64,000 bases of DNA from Pedobacter zeaxanthinifaciens (GCF_003313335.1 NZ_QMHP01000010.1:101313-165312), one strand, 5' to 3'; counted from the first letter of the stretch, positions 17,846 to 28,035 are shown. Notes: generated from the letters alone by a model not told the origin. Numbers and translations are program-made.

Positions 17846-18271
17846 ATGGCAAGTATCAATCCACACATCAATTTCAATGGAAATGCAGAGGAAGCGTTCA
17901 ATTTTTACCGATCAGTATTTGGAGGAGAGTTTACCAAAATCATCCGCTTTAAAGATTTGGCTAACGACAATTTTCAGGTTGCCGAACACGAAGCAGATAA
18001 GATGATGCATATTGCCTTACCTATTGGTGGAAACTTCTTAATGGGTAACGACGTACCAGAAATTTTAGGCCGTACCAACGAAAGTGAAAACCGAAGTAAG
18101 ATCGTAATCAAAGCTGAAAGTAAAGCCGAAGCAGACCATTTATTCAACGGACTTTCTGAAGGTGGCAATATCGAAATGCCAATCAACGACAGTCCTTGGG
18201 GAACTTACTTCGGAATGTTTAGAGACAAGTATGGCATTGAATGGATGATTGAATTTGATACTAGGAACTAA
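17846..18271 (+). CDS. VOC-family PhnB-like protein
   Basis: 141 aa with the PhnB/DUF1338-type glyoxalase fold: INPHINFNGNAEEAFNFYRS at the start, a central HIALPIGGNFLMGND strand, and a C-terminal DKYGIEWMIEFD. VOC proteins of this group are metal- or drug-binding dimers of unknown physiology; several are annotated as 3-demethylubiquinone methyltransferase-like without evidence. Isolated by 162 bases upstream. Confidence 0.85.
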   Translation: MASINPHINFNGNAEEAFNFYRSVFGGEFTKIIRFKDLANDNFQVAEHEADKMMHIALPIGGNFLMGNDVPEILGRTNESENRSKIVIKAESKAEADHLFNGLSEGGNIEMPINDSPWGTYFGMFRDKYGIEWMIEFDTRN

Positions 18272-18372
18272 TTGGTGAGTCTTCTTTAACAGGCTGCCAA
18301 TAGCACAACAAAACCTTACAACAATTTAACAAATCAGGCTAAAAGCAATTCCAAAACGTTCGAACATTCTCG

Positions 18373-18380
18373 TAACTTTG
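18373..18380 (+). promoter_or_regulatory. -7 box TAACTTTG before hscA
   Basis: Exact TAnnTTTG match, ending four bases before the ATG at 18385. No convincing TTTG -33 element is seen. Confidence 0.45.
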
Positions 18381-18384
18381 CCGC

Positions 18385-20244
18385 ATGGCAAAAATATCCA
18401 TTAATCTGGCAACGGGTTCATTACAAAAAGAAGAAATTATTGTAGGTATTGATTTAGGTACTACCAATAGCTTGGTGGCTTTTATCAACCCTGAGCAACA
18501 GCCGCAGGTAATTAACGACGCCGGCAAAGGTGTGTTAGTACCTTCGGTAGTGCATTTTAATGAGCAAGGTGATGCAGAAGTAGGCAACGAAGCTAAAGCC
18601 TTTTTAACTACGGATCCTACCAATACCATTTTTTCAGTAAAAAGGCTGCTTGGCCGCTCGTACAAGGATGTTGCTGAGCACAGCGATATTTTTAGCTACA
18701 AAATCATTGATGATGAGAGTGATGCTTTGGTGAAAATTAAAGCCGGCGATAAATTTTACACTCCTATCGAGTTATCTGCCGAGATTTTAAAAGAACTAAA
18801 AGCACGTGCAGAGCATGCATTAAAAACTCCTGTTAACAGGGCGGTGATTACCGTACCGGCTTATTTTAACGACAGTCAGCGCCAAGCCACACGTGATGCA
18901 GGCAAGCTTGCAGGCCTAGATGTATTGCGTATCGTGAATGAGCCTACCGCAGCTAGTTTAGCTTACGGTTTAGGTTTAGATCCGTCGCAACAAAAAACAA
19001 TTGCCGTTTATGATTTGGGCGGTGGCACATTCGACGTATCGATTCTTCAAATACAAAATGGAATTTTTGAGGTATTAAGTACCAACGGCAATACTTTTTT
19101 AGGAGGCGATGATTTTGACCGTGCCATTTTCAACTATTGGGTGGAGCAAAACAAGCTTGACACCACAATTTTGGCTCAAGACAATACATTAACTCAAAGT
19201 TTGCGCTTACAGGCCGAAGCAGCCAAAAAAGCGTTGAGTACACAAAATCTTTACAACGAAAAACTGGGAGATATTTGGTGCAGTTTAGACAAGCAGACGT
19301 TTGAAGGCTTAATTTCAGCAAAAGTTCAAGAAACTATTGAAGCTTGTAAAATGGCTTTAAAGGATGCCGAATTAAGCGTGACCGATATTGACGAAGTAGT
19401 TTTAGTTGGTGGTTCAACCCGCACCCCATACGTTAAAAAAGCAGTAAGCGATTTCTTCGGAAAACCAGCCCACGACAATATCAATCCTGATGAAGTTGTG
19501 GCTTTGGGAGCTGCTATTCAGGCGGACATTTTGGCCGGAAACCGTTCGGATATTTTATTGCTGGATGTAACGCCTTTATCGCTGGGTATTGAAACAATGG
19601 GCGGTTTAATGGACGTCATTATTGCTCGTAACAGCAAAGTGCCTACTAAAGCTGGTCGACAATATACTACCTCCGTAGACGGGCAGGTAAACATGAAGAT
19701 CTCTGTTTACCAAGGAGAACGAGATTTAGTGAAGGAGAACCGAAAACTAGCGGAGTTTGATTTAAAAGGAATACCTGCCATGCCGGCTGGCTTACCTAAA
19801 GTGGATATCAACTTTTTGTTGAATGCTGATGGAATTTTAACAGTTCAAGCGATTGAATTACGCTCTGGCGTGAAGCAAGAAATTGAGGTTAAGCCTAGTT
19901 ATGGTTTGAGTGATGAAACTGTTGAGAAAATGTTGATTGACAGCATCACCAACGCCAAAAGCGATGTAGAACAACGAATGTTGATTGAAGCTCGTAGTGA
20001 AGGCGAACAATTGGTTTATACTGCTGAGCGTTTCATTGAAAAAAACGGACAATTACTTACCGAAATTGAAATTGCAGACACAAAACTGCATATTGACCGT
20101 CTAAAAGCTGCTTTGGGAAGTGGCGACAAAGATACTATCCTCAAAAATACAGATGAGCTGAACGAATTTACGCGTCCGTTTGCCGAAAGAGTGATGGATA
20201 CCGCGATTGGTCAAGCAATGAAAGGCAAAAAAATTGACGAGTAA
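18385..20244 (+). CDS. hscA: Hsp70 chaperone, HscA-like
   Basis: 619 aa with GIDLGTTNS at 21-29, the phosphate-2 motif [11 protein letters not shown], and [13 protein letters not shown]. The substrate-binding part contains [10 protein letters not shown], typical of HscA rather than DnaK, and the C-terminal lid is short without the acidic DnaK tail. HscA helps transfer Fe-S clusters from the IscU scaffold. No isc, hscB or fdx gene is adjacent, so it stands alone here; a second DnaK paralogue remains an alternative reading. Confidence 0.8.
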   Translation: MAKISINLATGSLQKEEIIVGIDLGTTNSLVAFINPEQQPQVINDAGKGVLVPSVVHFNEQGDAEVGNEAKAFLTTDPTNTIFSVKRLLGRSYKDVAEHSDIFSYKIIDDESDALVKIKAGDKFYTPIELSAEILKELKARAEHALKTPVNRAVITVPAYFNDSQRQATRDAGKLAGLDVLRIVNEPTAASLAYGLGLDPSQQKTIAVYDLGGGTFDVSILQIQNGIFEVLSTNGNTFLGGDDFDRAIFNYWVEQNKLDTTILAQDNTLTQSLRLQAEAAKKALSTQNLYNEKLGDIWCSLDKQTFEGLISAKVQETIEACKMALKDAELSVTDIDEVVLVGGSTRTPYVKKAVSDFFGKPAHDNINPDEVVALGAAIQADILAGNRSDILLLDVTPLSLGIETMGGLMDVIIARNSKVPTKAGRQYTTSVDGQVNMKISVYQGERDLVKENRKLAEFDLKGIPAMPAGLPKVDINFLLNADGILTVQAIELRSGVKQEIEVKPSYGLSDETVEKMLIDSITNAKSDVEQRMLIEARSEGEQLVYTAERFIEKNGQLLTEIEIADTKLHIDRLKAALGSGDKDTILKNTDELNEFTRPFAERVMDTAIGQAMKGKKIDE

Positions 20245-20267
20245 CGAAAATTAGCTCGTCTTTAACA

Positions 20268-20303
20268 GTTATGTATCGCTTGTGGAAGCAAACGATACAT
20301 AAC
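20268..20303. terminator. hairpin between convergent genes
   Basis: GTTATGTATCG (20268-20278) pairs with CGATACATAAC (20293-20303), with further CTT/AAG pairing inside. It sits between hscA and the convergent DUF2059 gene. There is no T-run, so a terminator role is only likely. Confidence 0.5.
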
Positions 20304-20330
20304 TTAACCCAAAAGTTTAAAAGGCTTAAT

Positions 20331-20777
20331 TTACTGACCAAAAGCTTTTTGCATCATTTGGGTAAGTTCATCCTTGTGTTCCTGAACCGCAGCTTGCCCC
20401 ATTTGCATCCCCTTGGTGGTTAAAACACTTACTTTGCTAGCATATTTTTTTCCTGTTGAAGAAGAATAAAAGGCAATTAAGTCCTTTAACTCTTGCTCCG
20501 AAAATTCATCTGCATACAATTTTGCCATTTTAGGCTTAAGCACATCATAATTGAAGTATTTAGCCATAAATTCTTTCATCACACTGATGAATTTTTCTCG
20601 ATGTTCTTGAGGCACTGCTCCTGTTTGTGTTTGTAGCATACTATTCACTACATCATCAAAAGCAGTTCTAGCACCTGAAACTTCTAAAAACTGTTCGCTT
20701 ACTTTTAAATGTTGTGCTGTTTGCGAAAAAGCGGCACACGGGAGCGCAATTAATATTGCGATAAATAGTTTCTTCAT
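20331..20777 (-). CDS. DUF2059 exported protein
   Basis: 148 aa with a signal peptide (MKKLFIAILIALPCAAFSQ) and one helical DUF2059 domain including FDDVVNSMLQTQ and the conserved YADEFSEQELKDLIAFYSS. A periplasmic protein family of unknown function. Convergent with hscA. Confidence 0.88.
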   Translation of the reverse strand: MKKLFIAILIALPCAAFSQTAQHLKVSEQFLEVSGARTAFDDVVNSMLQTQTGAVPQEHREKFISVMKEFMAKYFNYDVLKPKMAKLYADEFSEQELKDLIAFYSSSTGKKYASKVSVLTTKGMQMGQAAVQEHKDELTQMMQKAFGQ

Positions 20778-20872
20778 AATTCACTTTAAATTATGGCAAG
20801 ATAAGATTAATTTCAATCGCAAGCTTATTCAAATCAAATAGATTGTTAATTTAGTGAACCAAACAATAGTAC

Positions 20873-22171
20873 ATGAAAAAAACGCTTTCGGTAATTGCAT
20901 TTGTCATCTGTTATCACATTTCTTGTGGGCAACAAAAAACAATTATCACCACCGATATTAATAATTTTTGGACAGCCTATGCCAGTATTACAGCAACAAC
21001 TGATAGCGCTAAACAAATTCAATATATTAACGATTTATACATCAATAAAGGCACACCAGGTTTAAAAGCTTTAATGCAAGTAAGAAATTATACGGCACAA
21101 AGCTTTGTAAACGCCATCAATCTTTATCCAAACTATTGGAAATCAATTAAACCCAATACCTTAAAAGCGGATAGTTATGGCAAGGAGATTGACAAAGCTA
21201 TTATTGCGTTAAGTAAACTGTATCACCTTAAACCCGCAAGCATTTATTTCAGCATAGGTACTTTAAGAACTGGTGGCACCACATTAAACGATAAAGTGCT
21301 AATTGGCGCAGAAATTTCAATGGCTGATGATAAAACTAACAGCACAGAGCTAAAAAACGATTTTCCACATCTGCCTAATTATTTTGGCTCCAACCCCGTT
21401 AAGGGCTTGATCTTCACCAATACACATGAGTATGTACACACACAGCAAAAAACAACCATTGGAAACCTATTACTAGCGCAAGTGGTTTTAGAGGGTGTTG
21501 CAGAGTTTTTAGCAGAAAAAGCACTTAACGTTAACTCACCAAATGAACCCATTACTTACGGGAAAAATCACGATACTGAAATTAAAGAGGCTTTTGAGAA
21601 GGAAATGTTTTCTCCATCTGTATCCAACTGGCTTTACAACAACACCAATAACCAATTCAAACAACGTGATTTGGGCTACTACGTGGGTTATGCGATTTGC
21701 GCTAAATATTACCAGCAGGCTAGAGATAAAAAACAAGCCGTTAAAGACATGGTGGAGCTGGACTACAATAACGAAAGCGAACTTACTGCTTTCGTAGAGC
21801 AATCCGCCTATTTCGAAAAACCGCTAAAGGTGTACAAAGACGCTTTCGAGAAATCAAGGCCACAGATTATTGGCATCAAGGAATTTAACAATAATTCCCA
21901 AAAGGTAGACCCCAACATTAAGGTAGTTACTTTATATTTTTCGCAACCGATGAATGTAAACTACCGAGGATTTGACTTTGGTCCAGCGGGAGAAAAAAAT
22001 GTGCTCATGGTTCAGCGTGTGATTGGTTTCTCAGACGATAAAAAATCCTTTAGTTTTGAAGTGAAGCTAGAGCCTAACAATATTTACCAAAGTGTGGCAA
22101 CGGAGCGTTTCAGAAATGAAAATGGCATTCCGCTAAAAGCCTATCTAATCAATTTTAAAACTGCTAACTAA
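20873..22171 (+). CDS. putative secreted gluzincin-type metallopeptidase with Ig-like tail
   Basis: 432 aa with a signal peptide. Central zinc-binding HEYVH (in TNTHEYVHTQQ) and, about 20 residues on, LEGVAEFLAE, whose Glu fits the third ligand of gluzincins. The last 95 residues resemble a bacterial Ig-like domain (VVTLYFSQPMN, then a beta-rich end). No specific family recognised; DUF2268-like or GldB-like peptidases are the nearest guesses. It precedes the PH-domain pair by five bases and may be co-transcribed. Confidence 0.65.
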   Translation: MKKTLSVIAFVICYHISCGQQKTIITTDINNFWTAYASITATTDSAKQIQYINDLYINKGTPGLKALMQVRNYTAQSFVNAINLYPNYWKSIKPNTLKADSYGKEIDKAIIALSKLYHLKPASIYFSIGTLRTGGTTLNDKVLIGAEISMADDKTNSTELKNDFPHLPNYFGSNPVKGLIFTNTHEYVHTQQKTTIGNLLLAQVVLEGVAEFLAEKALNVNSPNEPITYGKNHDTEIKEAFEKEMFSPSVSNWLYNNTNNQFKQRDLGYYVGYAICAKYYQQARDKKQAVKDMVELDYNNESELTAFVEQSAYFEKPLKVYKDAFEKSRPQIIGIKEFNNNSQKVDPNIKVVTLYFSQPMNVNYRGFDFGPAGEKNVLMVQRVIGFSDDKKSFSFEVKLEPNNIYQSVATERFRNENGIPLKAYLINFKTAN

Positions 22172-22176
22172 ACGTC

Positions 22177-22701
22177 ATGATATCATTTACAAACGAAACT
22201 ATTGATTTAGACCAGCTTCCCAAGTATGAAGCAACTATGCTAACTAAACCACATCCTAAATATTGGACATTGATGGTAATTAACATTAGCGTTTTTTTAA
22301 TAATACTTGGTATTGGTTTAGCGGCGTTGCTTTTACTTAATGATGATGCCGGGCTGAACTGGCTAATTTGGATTGCTTTGTATTTGATTTTCGCAGTGTT
22401 TCTTTTTATAGTTTACAGGGCGAGCTTTAAAAGACGTGGTTTCGCTTTAAGAGAAAAGGATGTACTTTACAAAAGTGGCGTAATCGCAGAAACAACTACC
22501 ATCGTACCTTTAAATCGAATTCAACATGTGGCCTTAAACGAAGGTGTGTTATCCAGAGTTTTTAAATTGGGAACACTACAAATTTACACTGCTGGCGGCA
22601 ATAGCGGCCAAATAAGTATTGCGGGTATCCCAATTGAGCAGGCTAAAATAATGAAAGAGGCTTTAGTGCAACGCTTGGTAGTTCAATCTGAAAATGAATA
22701 G
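22177..22701 (+). CDS. YdbS-like PH-domain membrane protein
   Basis: 174 aa: two transmembrane helices (about residues 32-52 and 60-80) followed by one bacterial PH domain (bPH2) with REKDVLYKSGVIAETTTIVP and RIQHVALNEGVLSRVF. In Bacillus, YdbS and YdbT together give resistance to some antimicrobial peptides. The stop overlaps the start of the next gene by 8 bases, so the pair is coupled. Confidence 0.88.
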   Translation: MISFTNETIDLDQLPKYEATMLTKPHPKYWTLMVINISVFLIILGIGLAALLLLNDDAGLNWLIWIALYLIFAVFLFIVYRASFKRRGFALREKDVLYKSGVIAETTTIVPLNRIQHVALNEGVLSRVFKLGTLQIYTAGGNSGQISIAGIPIEQAKIMKEALVQRLVVQSENE

Positions 22702-24220
22702 CGCTATGTTTACTGATTTTAGCAAGCCGCAAAGGCAATCGGCCGCAGGCATAATAATTAATGGGGCGTATATCGTTCAAAAATTTGTACGAGCCATGTT
22801 TATTCCATTGGCGCTATTCATTGTAAAATCCAATAACGCTGCACTGCTTTATGCGGCTTTGGGCTTAGCTGGTATTTTGGTGGTATCTTTAATTTATGCT
22901 TACTTCTATTACCTTAAATTCACTTTTTATCTTGATCCTAAAAAGCAGGAATTTGTAATTGACAAAGGTGTATTTGGCCGCAAACATTTGAACATCCCAG
23001 TAGAAAAGATACAGCAGGTAAATATTAACCAAGGATTTTTGCAAAAGCTAATTGGCGTTTACAGTTTGCAAATAGATACCGCTGGAACCGAAAGTAAAGA
23101 AGTAAACATCAAAGCCATTAATGGTGAAATTGCCTACGCACTTAAGGAGCACTTGCTCACTGGCAATAATGTTACAGAGCTCCCTACTGAAGCGAACTTA
23201 GCCCATGATGTTGACGAAAAAGTACAGGAAACGCCAATAGTTAAAATTGGTGCAAGTACGCTACTAAAAGTTGGCTTAACCAGTAACTATGGACAAAGCA
23301 TTGCACTGCTGATTGGTTTTGGATATGCGGTGTTTCACAACATTAAAGAACTGCTGAAAGCTTTTGATAACGATCGTGGGCAGTTAGAGGAATTTTTCAA
23401 AAGTGGCATCACATTGATTTCTATAGGTATTTTATTTACGGGCATCATCATCATTTTGTTGGCCACTAACGTGATACGAACTTTTATCAAATATTTTGAC
23501 TTCCAACTCAGCAAGCACCAAAAGTCGTTACTCATTTCCTCTGGACTTTTCGCAAAGAAAAACACCTTACTTCATCCAAGCAGAGTACAAATTACCACTT
23601 ACAGTCAAAACTACTTTCAAAAGAAAATAGGTCTGTTTAACATGACCTTAAAACAAGCACACGCCGGTCACCAGCCATCTGAAAATGAGATGAAGAGCAA
23701 TAATATGGAAGTTCCAGGCTGTAATGCTGACGAAAAAGAGGAAATCTTAAAGATGGTTTTAAAGCAACTCCCAGAGCAAGGCAGGACTTTTTCACCTAAT
23801 TTTCGCTTCTTAAATCTTCCGCTGTTCTTCACTGTTGTGGTACCGTTAATGGTATACGCATTTATTTACAACTTAACTCCCGAAATTCGGCCTTTTTATG
23901 GCTTGGCTGTAATGTACGTGGTATTAGTAACCTTGATGATCTACATCAGTTACACGAAGCACCGCATCGTTGTTTCCGAAGATTTCATCATCAAGCAAAG
24001 CGGAATTTGGGACATTTCGCAAGAAATTATTGAGCCGCATAAAATCCAATCAATCAGCACTTCACAATATCCTTGGCACCGCAAGCTAGATATTGGTCAC
24101 GTTACGTTACACACTGCAGCTGGCGATATCAGATTTTTATACGGCAACTATACCGAGATTAAAACGCTAGTAAACTGGTGGCTTTACAAAGTGGAAAGCA
24201 CAGAAAAGGACTGGATGTAA
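22694..24220 (+). CDS. YdbT-like protein with multiple PH domains
   Basis: 508 aa with three bPH2 copies alternating with transmembrane pairs: DKGVFGRKHLNIPVEKIQQV, then SSGLFAKKNTLLHPSRVQI, then KQSGIWDISQEIIEPHKIQS. This is the YdbT architecture, and the gene overlaps the YdbS-like gene by 8 bases. A membrane-envelope role is inferred from the Bacillus pair. Confidence 0.87.
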   Translation: MNSAMFTDFSKPQRQSAAGIIINGAYIVQKFVRAMFIPLALFIVKSNNAALLYAALGLAGILVVSLIYAYFYYLKFTFYLDPKKQEFVIDKGVFGRKHLNIPVEKIQQVNINQGFLQKLIGVYSLQIDTAGTESKEVNIKAINGEIAYALKEHLLTGNNVTELPTEANLAHDVDEKVQETPIVKIGASTLLKVGLTSNYGQSIALLIGFGYAVFHNIKELLKAFDNDRGQLEEFFKSGITLISIGILFTGIIIILLATNVIRTFIKYFDFQLSKHQKSLLISSGLFAKKNTLLHPSRVQITTYSQNYFQKKIGLFNMTLKQAHAGHQPSENEMKSNNMEVPGCNADEKEEILKMVLKQLPEQGRTFSPNFRFLNLPLFFTVVVPLMVYAFIYNLTPEIRPFYGLAVMYVVLVTLMIYISYTKHRIVVSEDFIIKQSGIWDISQEIIEPHKIQSISTSQYPWHRKLDIGHVTLHTAAGDIRFLYGNYTEIKTLVNWWLYKVESTEKDWM

Positions 24221-24241
24221 CAGTATAATAAGGAGAAAAAC

Positions 24242-24880
24242 TTGAAGAAGGTTTACATTTTTAGTGGCTTAGGTGCAGATGAGCGGGTTTTCAAATACCT
24301 TGATTTGACAGGATTAGAAGTCACTTTCGTGAAATGGATTAAGCCTCAAGTAAATGAAATACTAGCGGATTACGCCAAGCGTTTAAGCGCACAAATTAAA
24401 GATGAAAATCCAATTTTGATAGGACTTTCATTTGGCGGAATTGTGGCCACCGAAATGTCCAAGATTATCCCAACGGAGAAGTTAATATTACTTTCTTCAC
24501 TTAAAACCAGAAATGAAATTCCGCTACTTTATCGTATTGCAGGGAAATTGAATTTGCATAAAATTATCCCGTATTCCCTCCTTAAAAGCAATACCTTTTT
24601 TAACCGTTGGCTATTTGGTATCATTAGAAAAAATGATAAGGATTTATTTCAGAAGGTACTAGCCGATACTGATATCGACTTTTTAAGGTGGGCAATTAAT
24701 GTAATAGTAAAGTGGGATAACCAACTGTTACATCCACAGCTCTATCATATCCACGGTAGTAAGGATAAAATATTGCCCATCAGAAATGCTGGGAATGTGA
24801 TAGTCATTGAAAATGGAGGACATTTAATGGTGCTGGATAAGGCGAAGCAAGTGAGCGAAGCACTACACAAAATCATCTAA
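24242..24880 (+). CDS. alpha/beta hydrolase
   Basis: 212 aa from a TTG preceded by an AAGGAG Shine-Dalgarno sequence (24229-24234), which supports the unusual start. Nucleophile elbow GLSFGG near residue 60, a later Asp in HGSKDKILP and His in ENGGHLMVLD. Short for the family, with a small cap. Substrate unknown. Confidence 0.82.
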   Translation: MKKVYIFSGLGADERVFKYLDLTGLEVTFVKWIKPQVNEILADYAKRLSAQIKDENPILIGLSFGGIVATEMSKIIPTEKLILLSSLKTRNEIPLLYRIAGKLNLHKIIPYSLLKSNTFFNRWLFGIIRKNDKDLFQKVLADTDIDFLRWAINVIVKWDNQLLHPQLYHIHGSKDKILPIRNAGNVIVIENGGHLMVLDKAKQVSEALHKII

Positions 24881-25001
24881 TTCCAACCTATCCGTCATTC
24901 GTAATTTATTTCAGCATCTTCAAAAGCGAATCCCAGCTAGCGACACGCAAAACCCAAAGGAGTGCACCGATGACAAAATAAGGATTGAAAATCCTAAGAT
25001 A

Positions 25002-25032
25002 ATGCTTCGAGATTACAAATCTCGAAGAGCAT
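25002..25032. repeat. imperfect palindrome in intergenic region
   Basis: ATGCTTCGAGAT (25002-25013) against ATCTCGAAGAGCAT (25019-25032), a stem with a two-base bulge and five-base loop. It lies in the 262-base gap after the alpha/beta hydrolase gene, which holds only repeat-like sequence. Confidence 0.5.
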
Positions 25033-25065
25033 CAGGTTTAAAATGGGCAACTTTGCTAGACGACT

Positions 25066-25092
25066 TGTCATTCAGAGCATCGCGATGAATCT
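25066..25092. repeat. REP-like motif TGTCATTC...GAATCT (copy 1)
   Basis: 27 bases starting TGTCATTCAGAGC and ending TGAATCT. Related copies occur at 28010-28035 and 36572-36597, each in a non-coding gap, so this is a dispersed intergenic repeat. Confidence 0.5.
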
Positions 25093-25142
25093 ATTAACAT
25101 TATAGCCGTCTTCTAGACACGATAACCCGTTCTTCTCAACTC

Positions 25143-25466
25143 TTAAAGCATCATTACGCCTTTAATTTCGCCAACTTTTTTATAAACAGCAACAACGGCA
25201 TCCGCATCTTGCATCCATTTTTTAACCGTAACTGAAACATATTTTCCAGTTTTCGATGGTGTTTCTATAAATTCATCTTCAGGTAACACTGTTCTCAGTT
25301 CCTTTATCTTATCTACGCCGCCAGTTAAAATAAATTTAAAGGCATACAAACCTGGAAAAGTTTGAACACTTTCTAACTTCTCCTTAAAATTTGCATATAT
25401 ATCGTTGTTGTCCCCTTCCGGGATATCATTAAAGTCTAACTTATGATTTAAATTATTTTCATCCAT
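25143..25466 (-). CDS. DUF493 family protein
   Basis: 107 aa from the ATG at 25466; the longer reading frame upstream looks unlike protein of this family. It contains FKEKLESVQTFPGLYAFKFI and KTGKYVSVTVKKWMQDADAV, matching the ferredoxin-like DUF493 (YbeD-type) fold. YbeD-like proteins are small cytoplasmic proteins of unclear function. Isolated by repeats downstream and divergent from the helicase gene. Confidence 0.85.
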   Translation of the reverse strand: MDENNLNHKLDFNDIPEGDNNDIYANFKEKLESVQTFPGLYAFKFILTGGVDKIKELRTVLPEDEFIETPSKTGKYVSVTVKKWMQDADAVVAVYKKVGEIKGVMML

Positions 25467-25629
25467 AACCCAATGTAAACAAAATCCATTCCCTTTTAAA
25501 ACAGATGCTATTTTGGCAGTAAGCAATTTACAGTTGCCAATTTGTAATGCGCAAGCCATTTAATATGTTCAGCTATTTAAACTGTGTACCAAACCTTTCA
25601 ACAATTTACCAATTCCCCCTACAATTTCT

Positions 25630-25637
25630 TATTTTTG
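25630..25637 (+). promoter_or_regulatory. -7 box TATTTTTG before the helicase gene
   Basis: Exact TAnnTTTG match, 23 bases upstream of the TTG start. Unlike several other promoters here, it leaves room for a leader with the purine-rich site AAAGGAAGAAG. Confidence 0.4.
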
Positions 25638-25660
25638 AAGTCTAAAAAAGGAAGAAGATT

Positions 25661-27949
25661 TTGGATTATTTAGCAGGATTAAACCCACAACAAAGAGCGG
25701 CAGTAGAGAATACCGAAGGACCAGTAATGATTGTAGCTGGTGCAGGTTCGGGAAAAACGAGGGTAATCACCTATCGTGTGGCTCACTTGATACAAAAAGG
25801 TATAGATCCGTTTAACATTTTGGTATTAACCTTTACTAACAAAGCCAGTAAGGAGATGCGTGAGCGTATCGAAAAAGTGGTGGGTAGTGAGGCTAAAAGC
25901 ATTTGGATGGGAACTTTCCACTCGGTTTTCGCTAAAATTTTACGTGTGGAGGCTGAGAGAATTGGCTATCCAAGCAATTTCACTATTTACGATACGGACG
26001 ATTGTAAAAGCTTAATCCGTACTATCCTTAAAGAAATGCAGCTAGACGATAAGCTTTATGCAGCTAACATCGTTTACAACCGTATTTCCTCTGCTAAAAA
26101 CAACCTAGTTTCTGCTGCCGAATACATCAATAACCCAACCATACTAGCTGAAGACATTAGTAATAAAAGACCTGAACTTGGGAGAATTTACAAAGCCTAC
26201 TGGGACAGATGTTACAAAGCTGGGGCAATGGATTTTGATGACCTTTTATTTAAAACCAATATTTTATTAAGGGACAACCCTGATATCGTTAACAAATACC
26301 AACATAAGTTTAAATACATTATGGTGGATGAGTACCAGGATACCAACCACTCGCAGTACACCATTGTAAAAAAACTTGCGGCAGCTCATGAAAATATCTG
26401 TGTGGTTGGTGACGATGCACAAAGTATCTATGCCTTCCGTGGGGCTAATATCCAAAACATTTTAAATGTGGAGCGTGATTATCCAGACTTGAAAGTTTAC
26501 AAATTGGAACAAAATTACCGCTCTACACAAAACATTGTTGAGGTTGCCAATAGCATTATTGCCAACAACAAAAATCAGTTGGAAAAGAATGTATTTTCTT
26601 CCAATGAAAAGGGTGATAAAATTAAAATATCAAGAGCTTTTACTGATAACGAAGAAGGTAAACTAGTAGCCGAAGCCATTGTACAGGAACGTAGCGGAAA
26701 TGGTTTAAATTATACTGATTTCGCTATTCTGTACCGTACCAATGCACAAAGTAGGGCCATGGAGGAGGCTTTGCGCAAGCTCAATGTCCCTTACAAAATA
26801 TACGGCGGCCTTTCTTTCTACCAACGTAAAGAGATCAAAGATTTAATTGCTTACTTCCGATTAACTTTCAACCCGGCAGATGAGGAAGCCTTGAAGCGTA
26901 TCATCAACTATCCTCGTCGTGGTTTGGGCGATACTACCTTGGATAAAGTTTCTGTAGCAGCTAATGAGCACGGCATTACGATGTGGCAGGTCATTTGTGC
27001 CCCCCACCAATATTTGGGCGGGCGCATCCCTAATCAACTGAACGATTTTGCGATGATGATTAAGGCATTTGCTGCAGAGTCTACAAAGTTAGATGCTTAC
27101 GAAACCGCTTTATACATTGCCCAACATTCTGGCATTTTAAAGGATTTGCACAGCGATGATAGCGTTGAAGGCAGGGCCCGCTACGAAAATATCCAGGAGT
27201 TATTAGCCGGTATCAAAGAGTTTGCAGAGCGTGAAGATATTGAAGACCGCAGCTTGGCTATTTTCATGCAGGATGTGGCTTTGTTGACCAATGATGATAA
27301 AGACAAGGACAAAGATGCAGATACCGTATCGTTAATGACCATACACTCGGCAAAAGGCCTGGAATTTAAAAATGTATTTGTGGTTGGTTTGGAAGAGAAC
27401 CTATTCCCCTCGCAAATGTCGGTAAATTCTAGAGCTGATTTGGAAGAGGAACGTCGATTATTTTATGTGGCAATCACTAGAGCAGAAAAGAAACTAACAT
27501 TAACTTATGCCACTTCTCGTTACCGTTGGGGCACGTTAACCTCCTGCGAACCGAGTCGTTTCATTAACGAAATTAATCCCTCGTATTTAGAGCTAGATGC
27601 CTTAAAACAAGCAAAACCAAGCTACAGCAGCGGCGGCTTTGATACGGAGAGAAAAAGTTGGAGCCAACAAAGGGAGCTACCACAACGACCAACTACGCAG
27701 CAAACGGCATTTAAGCCAAAGCCTACTACTTCTATTTTACCAAAAGCACACGTTCCAACAGCGGGTTTTACGCCAAACGCAGCACATGAATTTCAAATGG
27801 GCATGGAGGTAGAACACGAGAAATTTGGTTTCGGGAAAATTGTGCAGTTGGAAGGTAAACTGCCGGATGTTAAAGCCACTGTATTTTTTCAGGGTTTGGG
27901 CAACAAGCAGTTACTGTTGAAATTTGCAAAGTTGAGGATTGTGAAATAG
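25661..27949 (+). CDS. UvrD/PcrA-type DNA helicase
   Basis: 762 aa SF1A helicase from a TTG with a purine-rich Shine-Dalgarno sequence. Motif I AGAGSGKT at 26-33, motif II VDEYQDTN, motif III GDDAQSIYAFRGA, motif IV EQNYRST, motif V TIHSAKGLEF and motif VI VAITRAEK. The C-terminal end (about 710-762, MEVEHEKFGFGKIVQLEG) is the Tudor-like domain that docks PcrA on RNA polymerase. It unwinds DNA 3' to 5' in repair and in conflicts with transcription. Confidence 0.95.
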   Translation: MDYLAGLNPQQRAAVENTEGPVMIVAGAGSGKTRVITYRVAHLIQKGIDPFNILVLTFTNKASKEMRERIEKVVGSEAKSIWMGTFHSVFAKILRVEAERIGYPSNFTIYDTDDCKSLIRTILKEMQLDDKLYAANIVYNRISSAKNNLVSAAEYINNPTILAEDISNKRPELGRIYKAYWDRCYKAGAMDFDDLLFKTNILLRDNPDIVNKYQHKFKYIMVDEYQDTNHSQYTIVKKLAAAHENICVVGDDAQSIYAFRGANIQNILNVERDYPDLKVYKLEQNYRSTQNIVEVANSIIANNKNQLEKNVFSSNEKGDKIKISRAFTDNEEGKLVAEAIVQERSGNGLNYTDFAILYRTNAQSRAMEEALRKLNVPYKIYGGLSFYQRKEIKDLIAYFRLTFNPADEEALKRIINYPRRGLGDTTLDKVSVAANEHGITMWQVICAPHQYLGGRIPNQLNDFAMMIKAFAAESTKLDAYETALYIAQHSGILKDLHSDDSVEGRARYENIQELLAGIKEFAEREDIEDRSLAIFMQDVALLTNDDKDKDKDADTVSLMTIHSAKGLEFKNVFVVGLEENLFPSQMSVNSRADLEEERRLFYVAITRAEKKLTLTYATSRYRWGTLTSCEPSRFINEINPSYLELDALKQAKPSYSSGGFDTERKSWSQQRELPQRPTTQQTAFKPKPTTSILPKAHVPTAGFTPNAAHEFQMGMEVEHEKFGFGKIVQLEGKLPDVKATVFFQGLGNKQLLLKFAKLRIVK

Positions 27950-28009
27950 TTGTTTAGTTGATTGGGTGTTTAGTTATTTGGTTGTTTCGACAACTGACTT
28001 ATCACAAGC

Positions 28010-28035
28010 TGTCATTTCGACGATAGGAGAAATCT
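28010..28035. repeat. REP-like motif (copy 2)
   Basis: 26 bases reading TGTCATTTCGACGATAGGAG then AAATCT, nearly the same as the block at 36572 (TGTCATTCCGACAGAGGAGG then AATCT). It is in the 579-base gap after the helicase gene. Confidence 0.6.
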
